Shown here in pieces: positions 1 through 6,465 of a stretch of DNA of 11,087 bases. Each line of letters opens with the position of its first letter. The stretch's first letter is position 1. Location: the NCBI GenBank assembly GCA_002309055.1, contig DBWO01000023.1, positions 1,751 through 12,837 of the forward strand. Direction: 5' to 3'. The stretch is from Ruminococcaceae bacterium UBA1236. GTDB lineage: Bacteria; Bacillota; Clostridia; Oscillospirales; Acutalibacteraceae. A model generated the notes under the pieces. The model ran no database searches, was not told the origin of the DNA, and saw only the letters and a list, made by a program, of their open reading frames with translations. Position numbers and translations under genes: made by a program.

Positions 1-34
1 CCGTAAAACTGCCGCCGGCAAGCAGACGCAAAGG

Positions 35-64
35 AAAGAGGCACAGATTTCTGTGCCTCTTTTT
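35..64 (+). terminator. Intrinsic terminator of the upstream transcription unit
   Basis: Bases 35-46 pair perfectly with 51-62 (12 bp, core GAGGCACAG/CTGTGCCTC) around a four-base ATTT loop. A run of five T follows at 60-64. This is a textbook Rho-independent terminator that closes whatever lies to the left of the window and insulates the aromatic operon. An in-frame TAA at 4-6 could be the stop of that upstream gene, but too little of it is present to identify. The AAAG left arm means the hairpin could also act weakly on the opposite strand. Confidence 0.9.
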
Positions 65-109
65 CTGTGTAGCTTTTATTTCCCGGGTTTCAATATAATG
101 AAAAAAATA

Positions 110-138
110 TTGACAAAAGAAAGGCATTGTAATAAAAT
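110..138 (+). promoter_or_regulatory. Sigma-A type promoter of the aromatic operon
   Basis: A perfect TTGACA -35 box at 110-115 is followed after exactly 17 bases by TAAAAT at 133-138, one mismatch from the consensus -10. An A-rich stretch at 101-107 lies just upstream of the -35 and could act as an UP-like element. Transcription would start near 144-146, about 30 bases before the leader peptide start. It lies between the upstream terminator and the leader ORF, where the operon promoter is expected. A perfect TATAAT at 94-99 lacks a matching -35 and is less likely. Confidence 0.85.
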
Positions 139-174
139 TTATAAAAATAACAAAGCTATCGGAGAGGAAAGTAA

Positions 175-237
175 ATGATGCTTTTTTCAGCAGATTCATA
201 TTACTATTTTACCGGTGCGATGGAGACAGGCATCTGA
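175..237 (+). CDS. Tyr/Phe-rich leader peptide of the aromatic operon attenuator
   Basis: This is a 20-codon ORF with a strong ribosome binding site, GGAGAGG at 161-167, seven bases before the first ATG (175). A second ATG follows at 178. The peptide has three consecutive tyrosines (codons 9-11, 199-207) followed by phenylalanine (codon 12, 208-210), with another Phe at codon 4, and ends at TGA 235-237. Such a run of pathway end-product codons in a short, well-initiated ORF before a terminator hairpin is the hallmark of ribosome-mediated attenuation, as known for trp, phe and his leaders of enterobacteria. The inferred role is as a tyrosine (and secondarily phenylalanine) sensor. Ribosome stalling at the Tyr codons would favour readthrough into the biosynthetic genes. 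The peptide itself probably has no function. It contains no Trp codon. Confidence 0.82.
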   Translation: MMLFSADSYYYFTGAMETGI

Positions 238-271
238 GCTTTTAAAGAGGCATAATGCAGTTTCCACCGCG
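216..271 (+). promoter_or_regulatory. Antiterminator pairing of the Tyr/Phe attenuator
   Basis: Bases 216-227 can pair with 260-271: of 12 positions 9 are Watson-Crick, 2 are G-U and one (220 with 267) is an A-C mismatch. The first arm contains GCGATGGA at 217-224, a near copy of the terminator's own right arm GCGGTGGA at 286-293. Both therefore compete for the same partner at 263-270, so the two structures exclude each other. The geometry fits: a ribosome stalled on the first Tyr codons would leave 216-227 free, whereas one waiting at the stop codon (235) would cover it and let the terminator form. Folding was done by eye, and no strong pause hairpin including the Tyr codons was found. Confidence 0.7.
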
Positions 272-297
272 GCTTTGTCATGCTTGCGGTGGATTTT
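263..297 (+). terminator. Attenuator terminator hairpin upstream of the operon's first gene
   Basis: TCCACCGC at 263-270 pairs perfectly with GCGGTGGA at 286-293 (8 bp, six of them G-C) across a 15-base loop, and TTTT follows directly at 294-297. It sits between the leader peptide stop and the first enzyme start (317), where an attenuator is expected. The loop is large and the T run short, so termination may be incomplete. That would suit a regulatory rather than an absolute terminator. Confidence 0.72.
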
Positions 298-316
298 CAA
301 TATACGGGGGATAAGA

Positions 317-1612
317 ATGAACGATCTTGAAAAAGCAAGAGAGATAATAACGGAGTGCGACGCCGCGCTTGCTGCCGCTTTCGAAAAGCGCATGCAGGCC
401 GTGGCCGATGTCGCGCGCTTCAAAAAGGAGAATAATCTTCCCGTCACGGACTCCGGCAGGGAAAAAACCGTTATTGAAAAAAGCACCGGGCTTATTTCGG
501 ACCCGGAGCTTAAGCCGTATTTCGGTGAGTTTATGCGCGATGCGATTGAGATTTCAAAGCGCTTTCAGCGCGCGCTTAATTCATCCGGAAGCGCGGACAG
601 AATTCCGGTGAATACGCCCTCCGGCTCTTATGACATCATCCTTGAGAAAGGCGCCCTCGCAAGGGCGGGGGAATACATCAACCTCTCGCGCAAGGTTCTT
701 GTTTTAACGGATGAAGGTGTGCCCGCTGTTTACGCCGAAACGCTTGCATCGCAGTGCGGTGAGCCCTATATTTACACCGTGCCTCAGGGCGAGGGCAGCA
801 AGAGCATTGAGGTGTGGCAAAAGCTACTCTCCTTCATGCTCGAAAAGGGATTTTCGCGAAAGGACTGCGTTGCCGCGGTCGGCGGCGGAGTGGTAGGCGA
901 CCTTGCGGGCTTCACCGCGTCTGCCTATATGAGGGGCATTGATTTTTACAACATACCCACCACGGTGCTCTCGCAGGTAGATTCATCCATAGGCGGCAAA
1001 ACCGCCGTAAACCTTGACGGCATCAAAAATATCGTAGGCGCTTTCTGCCAGCCGAAAGCAGTTATAGTTGATATAAACACGCTTGTCACTCTGCCCGGAA
1101 GGCAGGTTTCAAACGGGCTTGCCGAAGCGCTTAAGGCCGGGCTTATAGCTGACGAAAAACTCTTTGAGATTTTTGAGAGCGGAGACATCACTGCCGAAAC
1201 GGAGCAGATTATCCGCCGTTCGCTCTGTTTCAAGCGCAATATAGTTGAGCAGGACGAGAAGGAGACGGGGATTCGCAAAATTCTCAATTTCGGTCACACC
1301 ATAGGCCACGGAATCGAGAGCGAGGAAGCACTCAACGGCCTTTACCACGGGGAATGCGTTGCGCTCGGAATGATTCCGATGTGTTCTCCCGAAGTGAGGG
1401 AGCGGCTTGTGAAGGTGCTTAAAAAGCTTAACCTGCCCGTGAGCATTGATTTTGACATTGACACGTTTTCAGCCGCTGTGCGTCACGATAAAAAGGGCGG
1501 CTCCGGCACGGTGAGCGCCGTAGTGTGCGAAAAAATCGGCACCTGCGAAATCAGGGAAATGACATACGACGAGATTATCGGCAGAGCTCAGATGCTCAGG
1601 CCGGCTGAATAA
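317..1612 (+). CDS. aroB: Chorismate mutase (AroQ class) fused to 3-dehydroquinate synthase
   Basis: This is a bifunctional cytoplasmic enzyme of 431 residues. Residues 1-85 are an AroQ-type chorismate mutase (chorismate to prephenate). Aligned with the E. coli P-protein domain, all catalytic positions are kept: R8, R25, K36, D45, R48, E49, S80 and Q84. A short linker (about 86-100) leads to a complete 3-dehydroquinate synthase (DAHP to dehydroquinate, NAD and divalent metal dependent). It shows GGGVVGDLAGF (189-199), DSSIGGKTAVN (222-232), the presumed metal ligands E270, H327 and H344, and NFGHTIGHGIE (324-334). The ATG at 317 is chosen because GGGGG lies at 306-310 and the mutase domain starts right there. 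An in-frame GTG at 215 would run through the leader peptide and attenuator and has no ribosome binding site. It is the first structural gene of the operon, 13 bases before aroC. The domain pairing is unusual: this mutase is more often joined to prephenate dehydratase, prephenate dehydrogenase or DAHP synthase. Confidence 0.93.
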   Translation: MNDLEKAREIITECDAALAAAFEKRMQAVADVARFKKENNLPVTDSGREKTVIEKSTGLISDPELKPYFGEFMRDAIEISKRFQRALNSSGSADRIPVNTPSGSYDIILEKGALARAGEYINLSRKVLVLTDEGVPAVYAETLASQCGEPYIYTVPQGEGSKSIEVWQKLLSFMLEKGFSRKDCVAAVGGGVVGDLAGFTASAYMRGIDFYNIPTTVLSQVDSSIGGKTAVNLDGIKNIVGAFCQPKAVIVDINTLVTLPGRQVSNGLAEALKAGLIADEKLFEIFESGDITAETEQIIRRSLCFKRNIVEQDEKETGIRKILNFGHTIGHGIESEEALNGLYHGECVALGMIPMCSPEVRERLVKVLKKLNLPVSIDFDIDTFSAAVRHDKKGGSGTVSAVVCEKIGTCEIREMTYDEIIGRAQMLRPAE

Positions 1613-1625
1613 AGGGAGGTGCAAA

Positions 1626-2723
1626 ATGAGAAACACATTCGGCTCAAATGTTGCCGTCACGCTTTTCGGCGAGAGCCACGGCGAAGCAATCGGCTGTGTG
1701 CTTGACGGCCTTGCCCCCGGCATAAAAATTGATGAGAATTATATAGCGGAAAAGCTTGCCCTGAGACGGCCTGCGGGTGCCATTTCCACCGCGAGACGCG
1801 AAAAGGACGAGTTTAAAATCCTGAGCGGAGTTTTCGGCGGTTTCACAACCGGCGCGCCGCTCTGCATTGCGATACCAAACGCGGACGTGAAATCGTCCGA
1901 CTATGATGAGCTTAAAAATCTTGCGCGCCCGGGTCACGCGGACCTCACGGCGCAGATTAAATACGGCGGTTTTCAGGATTACCGCGGCGGCGGTCATTTC
2001 AGCGGCCGTCTCACGGCGCCCCTTGTGGCGGCAGGCGCTGTCTGCCGTGCCGCGCTCGAGGTGAAGGGAATTAAAATTGCCACCCACATTTCGGCCGTAG
2101 CCGGCATAAAGGACAGGCGTTTTGACCCGCTATGCCCCGAAACACAGGGCCTTGACAAGCTTTATTTCCCCCTCCTTGACAGGGAAAAGGAGCAGGAGAT
2201 GCGCTCTGCCATAGAGAGCGCCGCGAATGACGGAGACAGCGTCGGCGGTGAGCTTGAAACAGCCGTCACCGGTCTTCCCACGGGTCTCGGAGAGCCGTGG
2301 TTTGATTCAGCGGAGAGTCTGCTCTCTCACGCTCTGTTTTCCGTGCCGGCTGTCAAGGGTATAGAATTCGGCGCGGGCTTCGGCTTTGAAACGATGAGAG
2401 GGAGCGAGGCTAACGACGCGATATGCGTAAAAGACGGCAAAATCTCCACGCTCACCAATAATAACGGCGGTATAAACGGCGGCATCACCAATTCAATGCC
2501 CATCATTTTTCGCCTTGCGGTTAAACCCACACCGTCAATAGCGAAAGCTCAGCAGACGGTTGATATGAGCGTGCCCGAAAACGCGTCACTCGAGCTTAAA
2601 GGCAGGCACGACCCCTGCATCGTACACAGGGCGAGGGCCGTAGCGGACGCGGTAACGGCTATTGTGATATGCGACCTCCTTGCCGCAAGATACGGCACGG
2701 ATTATCTCGCGAAAGAGGAATAG
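1626..2723 (+). CDS. aroC: Chorismate synthase
   Basis: This enzyme converts EPSP to chorismate with reduced FMN, the seventh shikimate step. Its 365 residues are the normal family length. Visible signatures are GESHGEAIG (15-23, with the catalytic H18), RRPAGAISTARREKDE (47-62), RPGHAD (101-106, catalytic H104), DYRGGGHFSGRLTAP (118-132), and near the C terminus MRGSEANDA, NNGGINGG and the GRHDPCIVHRA segment. The HFSGRLTA form of the second signature is the one I associate with Clostridia, in place of the SSARETA seen in E. coli. The start is supported by GGGAGGTG at 1614-1621, four bases before the ATG. It ends two bases before the next gene, so translation is probably coupled. Confidence 0.96.
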   Translation: MRNTFGSNVAVTLFGESHGEAIGCVLDGLAPGIKIDENYIAEKLALRRPAGAISTARREKDEFKILSGVFGGFTTGAPLCIAIPNADVKSSDYDELKNLARPGHADLTAQIKYGGFQDYRGGGHFSGRLTAPLVAAGAVCRAALEVKGIKIATHISAVAGIKDRRFDPLCPETQGLDKLYFPLLDREKEQEMRSAIESAANDGDSVGGELETAVTGLPTGLGEPWFDSAESLLSHALFSVPAVKGIEFGAGFGFETMRGSEANDAICVKDGKISTLTNNNGGINGGITNSMPIIFRLAVKPTPSIAKAQQTVDMSVPENASLELKGRHDPCIVHRARAVADAVTAIVICDLLAARYGTDYLAKEE

Positions 2724-2725
2724 AA

Positions 2726-3964
2726 ATGATTTACGGCTGTATAGGCGAGCATCTGCCTCATTCCTTCTCAAAGGAAATTCACAACAAAATAGGCGGCTAT
2801 GATTACGCTCTGCGTGAAATTCCGAAAGGCGGTCTTGACGCCTTTATGCGTGAGAAGAATTTCAGGGCAATCAATGTGACTATCCCGTACAAGCAGGATG
2901 TGATACCTTATCTCGACGAAATTGACGACAGAGCAAATGCAATCGGCGCGGTTAACACCATAGTAAACAAAGGCGGAAAGCTTTTTGGATACAACACGGA
3001 TTTTTACGGTATGACCGCACTTATCGAAAAGCTCGGTCTTGACCTAAAGGGCAAAAAAGTGCTGGTGCCCGGCACGGGCGGAACATCAAAAACCGCCAAT
3101 GCCGTCGCGAAAGCACTCGGAGCCCGTGAAATTGTCACCGTCAGCCGAAGCGCGGGCGAAGGCAGAGTCACTTATGATGAAGCGCTCTCGCTTCACACCG
3201 ACGCGCAGATTATCATCAACACAACTCCATGCGGCATGTTTCCCGAAATATCCGGGATGCCCATTGATATCTCCGGCTTTTCAGCCCTCGAGGGTGTGAT
3301 TGACGCCGTTTACAATCCCCTGAGGACCAATCTTGTATCCGCCGCTAAGGCGAGGGGGATAAAGGCGGAGGGCGGCCTGTATATGCTCGTCGCCCAGGCG
3401 GTGAAAGCTTATGAGTTTTTCTTTGACACCGTGGCTGAAAGCGGACTTGCGGACAGAATTTTTACGGAGCTTCTCTCGGAGAAAGAGAATATCGTGCTCA
3501 CGGGGATGCCGGCAAGCGGCAAAACCACCGTCGGCAGAATTATTGCCGCGGACCTTGGCAGAGAGCTTATCGATACGGATGACCTGATTGTTAAAAAATA
3601 CGGTGAGCCGATAACGGATGTTTTCGCGAAATACGGCGAGGATGAATTCCGCCGAAGAGAGACCGAAATTATTTCAAAGGTTGCAAAAATCTCCGGCACT
3701 GTTATCTCAACGGGCGGCGGAGCCGTGCTCAGAGATGAAAACATAAAGCTGCTCAAAATGAACGGCAGAATATATTTCAGGGACAGAGAGCTTAGATATC
3801 TTCTCCCGACCGCAGACAGGCCCCTTGCTCTGAGCAGGGAGGATATAGAGAAACGGTATGAGGAAAGATACGGTATTTATGTTTCAACCGCCGATGAGGT
3901 GATACGCACCGAGGATGACGCGAGGGCGGCGGCACTTGAAATCGAAAGAAGGCACAGAAGATGA
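2726..3964 (+). CDS. aroE: Shikimate 5-dehydrogenase fused to shikimate kinase (AroE-AroK)
   Basis: This 412-residue bifunctional enzyme catalyses two consecutive steps: dehydroshikimate to shikimate with NADPH, then phosphorylation to shikimate 3-phosphate with ATP. The AroE part (about 1-250) has the shikimate-binding HSFS (12-15), NVTIPYK with catalytic K56, GAVNT (74-78), NTD with D92, a Rossmann GTGGTS (116-121) and a late GGLYMLVAQAV motif. The AroK part (about 254-412, 159 residues, slightly short for the family) has the P-loop GMPASGKTT (260-268), DTDD (283-286), FRRRE (308-312), STGGGAV around 330 and the lid motif ADRPLAL near 365. The ATG at 2726 is preferred because AAAGAGG at 2712-2718 lies seven bases upstream and the AroE fold starts at once. 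An in-frame upstream start at 2669 lies inside aroC. Its stop overlaps the aroQ start as ATGA. Confidence 0.94.
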   Translation: MIYGCIGEHLPHSFSKEIHNKIGGYDYALREIPKGGLDAFMREKNFRAINVTIPYKQDVIPYLDEIDDRANAIGAVNTIVNKGGKLFGYNTDFYGMTALIEKLGLDLKGKKVLVPGTGGTSKTANAVAKALGAREIVTVSRSAGEGRVTYDEALSLHTDAQIIINTTPCGMFPEISGMPIDISGFSALEGVIDAVYNPLRTNLVSAAKARGIKAEGGLYMLVAQAVKAYEFFFDTVAESGLADRIFTELLSEKENIVLTGMPASGKTTVGRIIAADLGRELIDTDDLIVKKYGEPITDVFAKYGEDEFRRRETEIISKVAKISGTVISTGGGAVLRDENIKLLKMNGRIYFRDRELRYLLPTADRPLALSREDIEKRYEERYGIYVSTADEVIRTEDDARAAALEIERRHRR

Positions 3965-4395
3965 AAATTCTTGTTATAAACGGGCCTAACATCAATATGC
4001 TCGGCATAAGAGAGCCAGATATTTACGGCAAAGAGGATTACGGATACCTCTGCTCTCTTATTGAAAAACACGCCCGTGAAATAGGGGTTGACACAGAGAT
4101 ATATCAGTCCAACCACGAGGGCAATCTTGTGGATAAAATTCAGCAGGCATACGGCAAGGCGGACGGGATAGTCATTAACCCGGGCGCTTACACTCACACG
4201 AGCATTGCCCTGCTTGACGCGCTCAAGGCCGTAGGCATCCCCACGGTAGAGGTACATATCAGCGACCCCGATGAGCGTGAGGAATTCAGAAAAACAAGCT
4301 ATGTGCGCCTCGCGGCTGTTGCTACCGTAAAGGGGCTCGGGCTCGAGGGCTACCTTAAGGCTGTTGATATTATTGCACGCGGAGAATACAGATGA
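3961..4395 (+). CDS. aroQ: Type II 3-dehydroquinate dehydratase
   Basis: This enzyme removes water from 3-dehydroquinate to give 3-dehydroshikimate, the third shikimate step. It has 144 residues, typical of the dodecameric type II enzymes and unrelated to type I AroD. The motifs are canonical: NGPNINMLGIREPDIYG (7-23), with lid arginine R17 and catalytic tyrosine Y22, QSNHEG, NPGAYTHTSIALLDAL, the catalytic histidine in VEVHISD, and REEFR. A GAAAGAAGG sequence at 3944-3952 serves as ribosome binding site inside the end of the preceding gene. Four-base ATGA overlaps occur on both sides, so translation is presumably coupled to aroE-aroK and aroA. The name aroQ is also used for the unrelated mutase family found in the first gene. 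Confidence 0.96.
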   Translation: MKILVINGPNINMLGIREPDIYGKEDYGYLCSLIEKHAREIGVDTEIYQSNHEGNLVDKIQQAYGKADGIVINPGAYTHTSIALLDALKAVGIPTVEVHISDPDEREEFRKTSYVRLAAVATVKGLGLEGYLKAVDIIARGEYR

Positions 4396-5600
4396 AGGTT
4401 ATAATTGCTCCGTCAAAGCCTCACGGCGTTATACCCGCGCCCCCGTCAAAGAGCGACTCTCACCGCCTTCTTATAGCGGCGGGCCTCGCGAAAGGTAAAA
4501 GTGAGATTAAAAAAATCGACCTCTCCGCCGATATCGAGGCGACCATAAGATGCCTCAGGGCGCTCGGCGCCGGTGTGAGAGTTGAAGAAAAAACGGTTTA
4601 TGTAACCGGCGCGGATATCCGCTCTGCCGGAAATGCCGTGCTTGATTGCGGAGAGTGCGGCACAACCGCCAGGTTTTTCCTGCCTTTATGTCTGATTCCG
4701 GGCAGTGAAATGCGCATAAGCGGCAGCGAAAGACTTCTCGCGAGACCGATGACGGTCTATGAAAACATCTGCAGTGAGAGAGGCCTAATCTACGAAAACA
4801 GCGGCAGCGAGATAAAAGTCAGAGGCCCTCTTGAGGCCGGAAGATTTGCCGTCAGAGGCGACATAAGCAGCCAGTTTGTCTCAGGCCTTCTTTACGCCCT
4901 GCCTCTGCTTAACGGCAAAAGCGTAATAGAGATTATACCGCCGTTTGAAAGCAGACCCTATGTTGATATGACCCTTGCCGTGCTGCGGAAAGCCGGCATT
5001 GAAATAAAGCAGACGGGATCTCTCACTTTTGAAATTGATGGCCCGTGTGAATATAGACCGCTTTGTGAAACCGCGGAGGGCGACTGGTCAAACGCCGCTT
5101 TCATCTACGCTCTCAAGTATCTCGGCTTTGGTGTCGATGTATCGGGAGTTAATACCGGAAGCCTCCAGGGCGACAGAGTATGCGTTGATCTTTTCAAAAA
5201 ACTCTCGCAGGGTTATACCGAGGCGGACCTTTCCGACTGCCCCGACCTTGCTCCGGTGCTCTTTACTTTTGCCGGGATGAACAGAGGCGCGAAATTCACG
5301 GGCACGAGGCGCCTTGAAATCAAAGAGAGCGACAGAGTCGCCGCTATGGCGCGCGAGCTTAAAAAAGCGGGGATAGAGATCGAACAGAGAGAAAATGAAG
5401 TGATAATTCACCCGGAGGGTTTTCACGCCCCCACGGAAGTGTTTTGCGGTCAGAATGACCACCGCATAGTTATGGCGCTCTCGGTTATGTGCGCTGTGAC
5501 GGGCGGTGAGATTGACGGGGCACAGGCGGTCGCCAAAAGCTGGCCCGCCTTCTTTGAAACGCTGAAATCGGCAGGAGTTGAAATACAGTATGATACTTGA
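4392..5600 (+). CDS. aroA: 3-phosphoshikimate 1-carboxyvinyltransferase (EPSP synthase)
   Basis: This enzyme joins shikimate 3-phosphate and phosphoenolpyruvate to give EPSP, the sixth step and the target of glyphosate. It has 402 residues, a little shorter than the usual 425-440. Visible are PPSKSDSHR (17-25, catalytic K20 and R25), GDISSQF (156-162), SRPYVDM (187-193), GDWSNAAF (230-237), SDCPDLAPV (281-289, catalytic aspartate D285), LEIKESDR (308-315, E312), DHR (356-358) and KSWPAF (382-387). The loop equivalent to E. coli LGNAGTAMRP reads CGECGTTARF (86-95). The glycine matching G96 is kept, but the P101 position is phenylalanine, so it is not a plain class I loop. The start overlaps the aroQ stop as ATGA. 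The end overlaps tyrA by 11 bases. Confidence 0.95.
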   Translation: MKVIIAPSKPHGVIPAPPSKSDSHRLLIAAGLAKGKSEIKKIDLSADIEATIRCLRALGAGVRVEEKTVYVTGADIRSAGNAVLDCGECGTTARFFLPLCLIPGSEMRISGSERLLARPMTVYENICSERGLIYENSGSEIKVRGPLEAGRFAVRGDISSQFVSGLLYALPLLNGKSVIEIIPPFESRPYVDMTLAVLRKAGIEIKQTGSLTFEIDGPCEYRPLCETAEGDWSNAAFIYALKYLGFGVDVSGVNTGSLQGDRVCVDLFKKLSQGYTEADLSDCPDLAPVLFTFAGMNRGAKFTGTRRLEIKESDRVAAMARELKKAGIEIEQRENEVIIHPEGFHAPTEVFCGQNDHRIVMALSVMCAVTGGEIDGAQAVAKSWPAFFETLKSAGVEIQYDT

Positions 5601-6465
5601 TAAAGACCAGAAAATCCTCATAGTCGGCCTCGGCCTCATAGGCGGTTCTTATGCTAAGGGCCTGACTAAAAAAGGATATGATGTGAGCGCGATTGACATA
5701 AACAAAACGGCAATTGACTACGCGCTTAAAAACGGCATAATAGCCCGGGGAGCGGATTTCGCGGACCCTGCGCTTGTAGGCGAGGCGGATATCGTGATAT
5801 TTGCCCTTTATCCTCACGTGTTTGTGCAGTGGATTAAAGATAATCAGCAGCTTTTCAAAAGCGGCGCGATTATAACGGATGTTACGGGCGTTAAGTCCTG
5901 CATCGTTTATGACATACAGGCGATGCTCCGCGATGATGTTGAGTTTATTGCCGCTCACCCGATGGCGGGTAAAGAGGTTTACGGCGTTGAAAACAGCGAT
6001 GAGGGCATTTTCAGGCAGGCAAACTATATCGTTGTGCCGACAGACAGAAACACATTTGAGGCGATTGAAATCTGCAAAGCGATAGGCACAACGCTCGATT
6101 TCGCGCGCATTTCATCCCTGCCCCCGATGGCGCACGATGAGATGATAGGCTTTGTTTCACAGCTTACGCACTGCATAGCAATCTGCCTTATGACCTGCTC
6201 AAAGAGCGATCATCTTGTTGATTACACGGGCGACTCTTTCAGAGACCTCACGAGAATCGCAAGAATCAACGAGAATATGTGGAGCGAGCTGTTTATGCTC
6301 AACAAGGACGCCCTGCTCAGGCAGATGGAAAAGTTTATGAATGAGTTTGAAGTCTTTCACGAAATGCTCAGAAATGACGATGTGGAAGGTATGAAAGCAA
6401 AGATGAGACTCTCTACCGAAAAGAGAGAGCTTTTCAATAAACCCAAAGGAGAAGAGAAAGTATGA
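5590..6465 (+). CDS. tyrA: Prephenate dehydrogenase (NAD-type TyrA, stand-alone)
   Basis: This enzyme oxidatively decarboxylates prephenate to 4-hydroxyphenylpyruvate, committing flux to tyrosine. The 291-residue protein has a Rossmann GLGLIGGS (13-20). An acidic D36 at the end of the second strand suggests NAD rather than NADP. Further motifs are DVTGVKS (97-103), HPMAGKE (123-129), a MAHDEM segment with H182, SQLTH (190-194) and FRDLTRIA (217-224). DVTGVK and SQLTH replace the DVGSVK and SHLPH of many TyrA proteins, a variant I associate with Clostridia. There is no ACT regulatory domain and no fused mutase; the mutase is on the first operon gene. The ATG at 5590 is preferred, with AGGAG at 5573-5577 twelve bases upstream. 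A TTG at 5578 abuts that site too closely. The stop overlaps the next start as ATGA. Confidence 0.92.
   Translation: MILDKDQKILIVGLGLIGGSYAKGLTKKGYDVSAIDINKTAIDYALKNGIIARGADFADPALVGEADIVIFALYPHVFVQWIKDNQQLFKSGAIITDVTGVKSCIVYDIQAMLRDDVEFIAAHPMAGKEVYGVENSDEGIFRQANYIVVPTDRNTFEAIEICKAIGTTLDFARISSLPPMAHDEMIGFVSQLTHCIAICLMTCSKSDHLVDYTGDSFRDLTRIARINENMWSELFMLNKDALLRQMEKFMNEFEVFHEMLRNDDVEGMKAKMRLSTEKRELFNKPKGEEKV

Noticed and set aside
94..99. Perfect TATAAT as an alternative -10 box
   Set aside because: No recognisable -35 lies about 17 bases upstream and no extended TG is present. The TTGACA/TAAAAT pair at 110-138 is far better.
187..240. Leader pause hairpin (CAGAT 191-195 with ATCTG 232-236)
   Set aside because: Only five base pairs around a long loop; too weak to report as a structure.
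255..300. T-box riboswitch, because CCACCGCGG resembles part of the T-box sequence
   Set aside because: The full T-box consensus is absent, the leader is too short for a usual stem I, and a translated Tyr-rich ORF with a strong ribosome binding site occupies the region.
215..316. N-terminal extension of the chorismate mutase-DHQ synthase gene from a GTG at 215
   Set aside because: It would run through the leader peptide stop and the attenuator hairpin and has no ribosome binding site. The mutase domain starts exactly at the ATG at 317, which has GGGGG upstream.
5088..5639. 183-residue ORF on the minus strand inside aroA, and other long antisense ORFs such as 1644-2087 and 5485-5958
   Set aside because: They are antisense shadows of clearly functional genes, with no convincing ribosome binding sites, domains or room for their own promoters.
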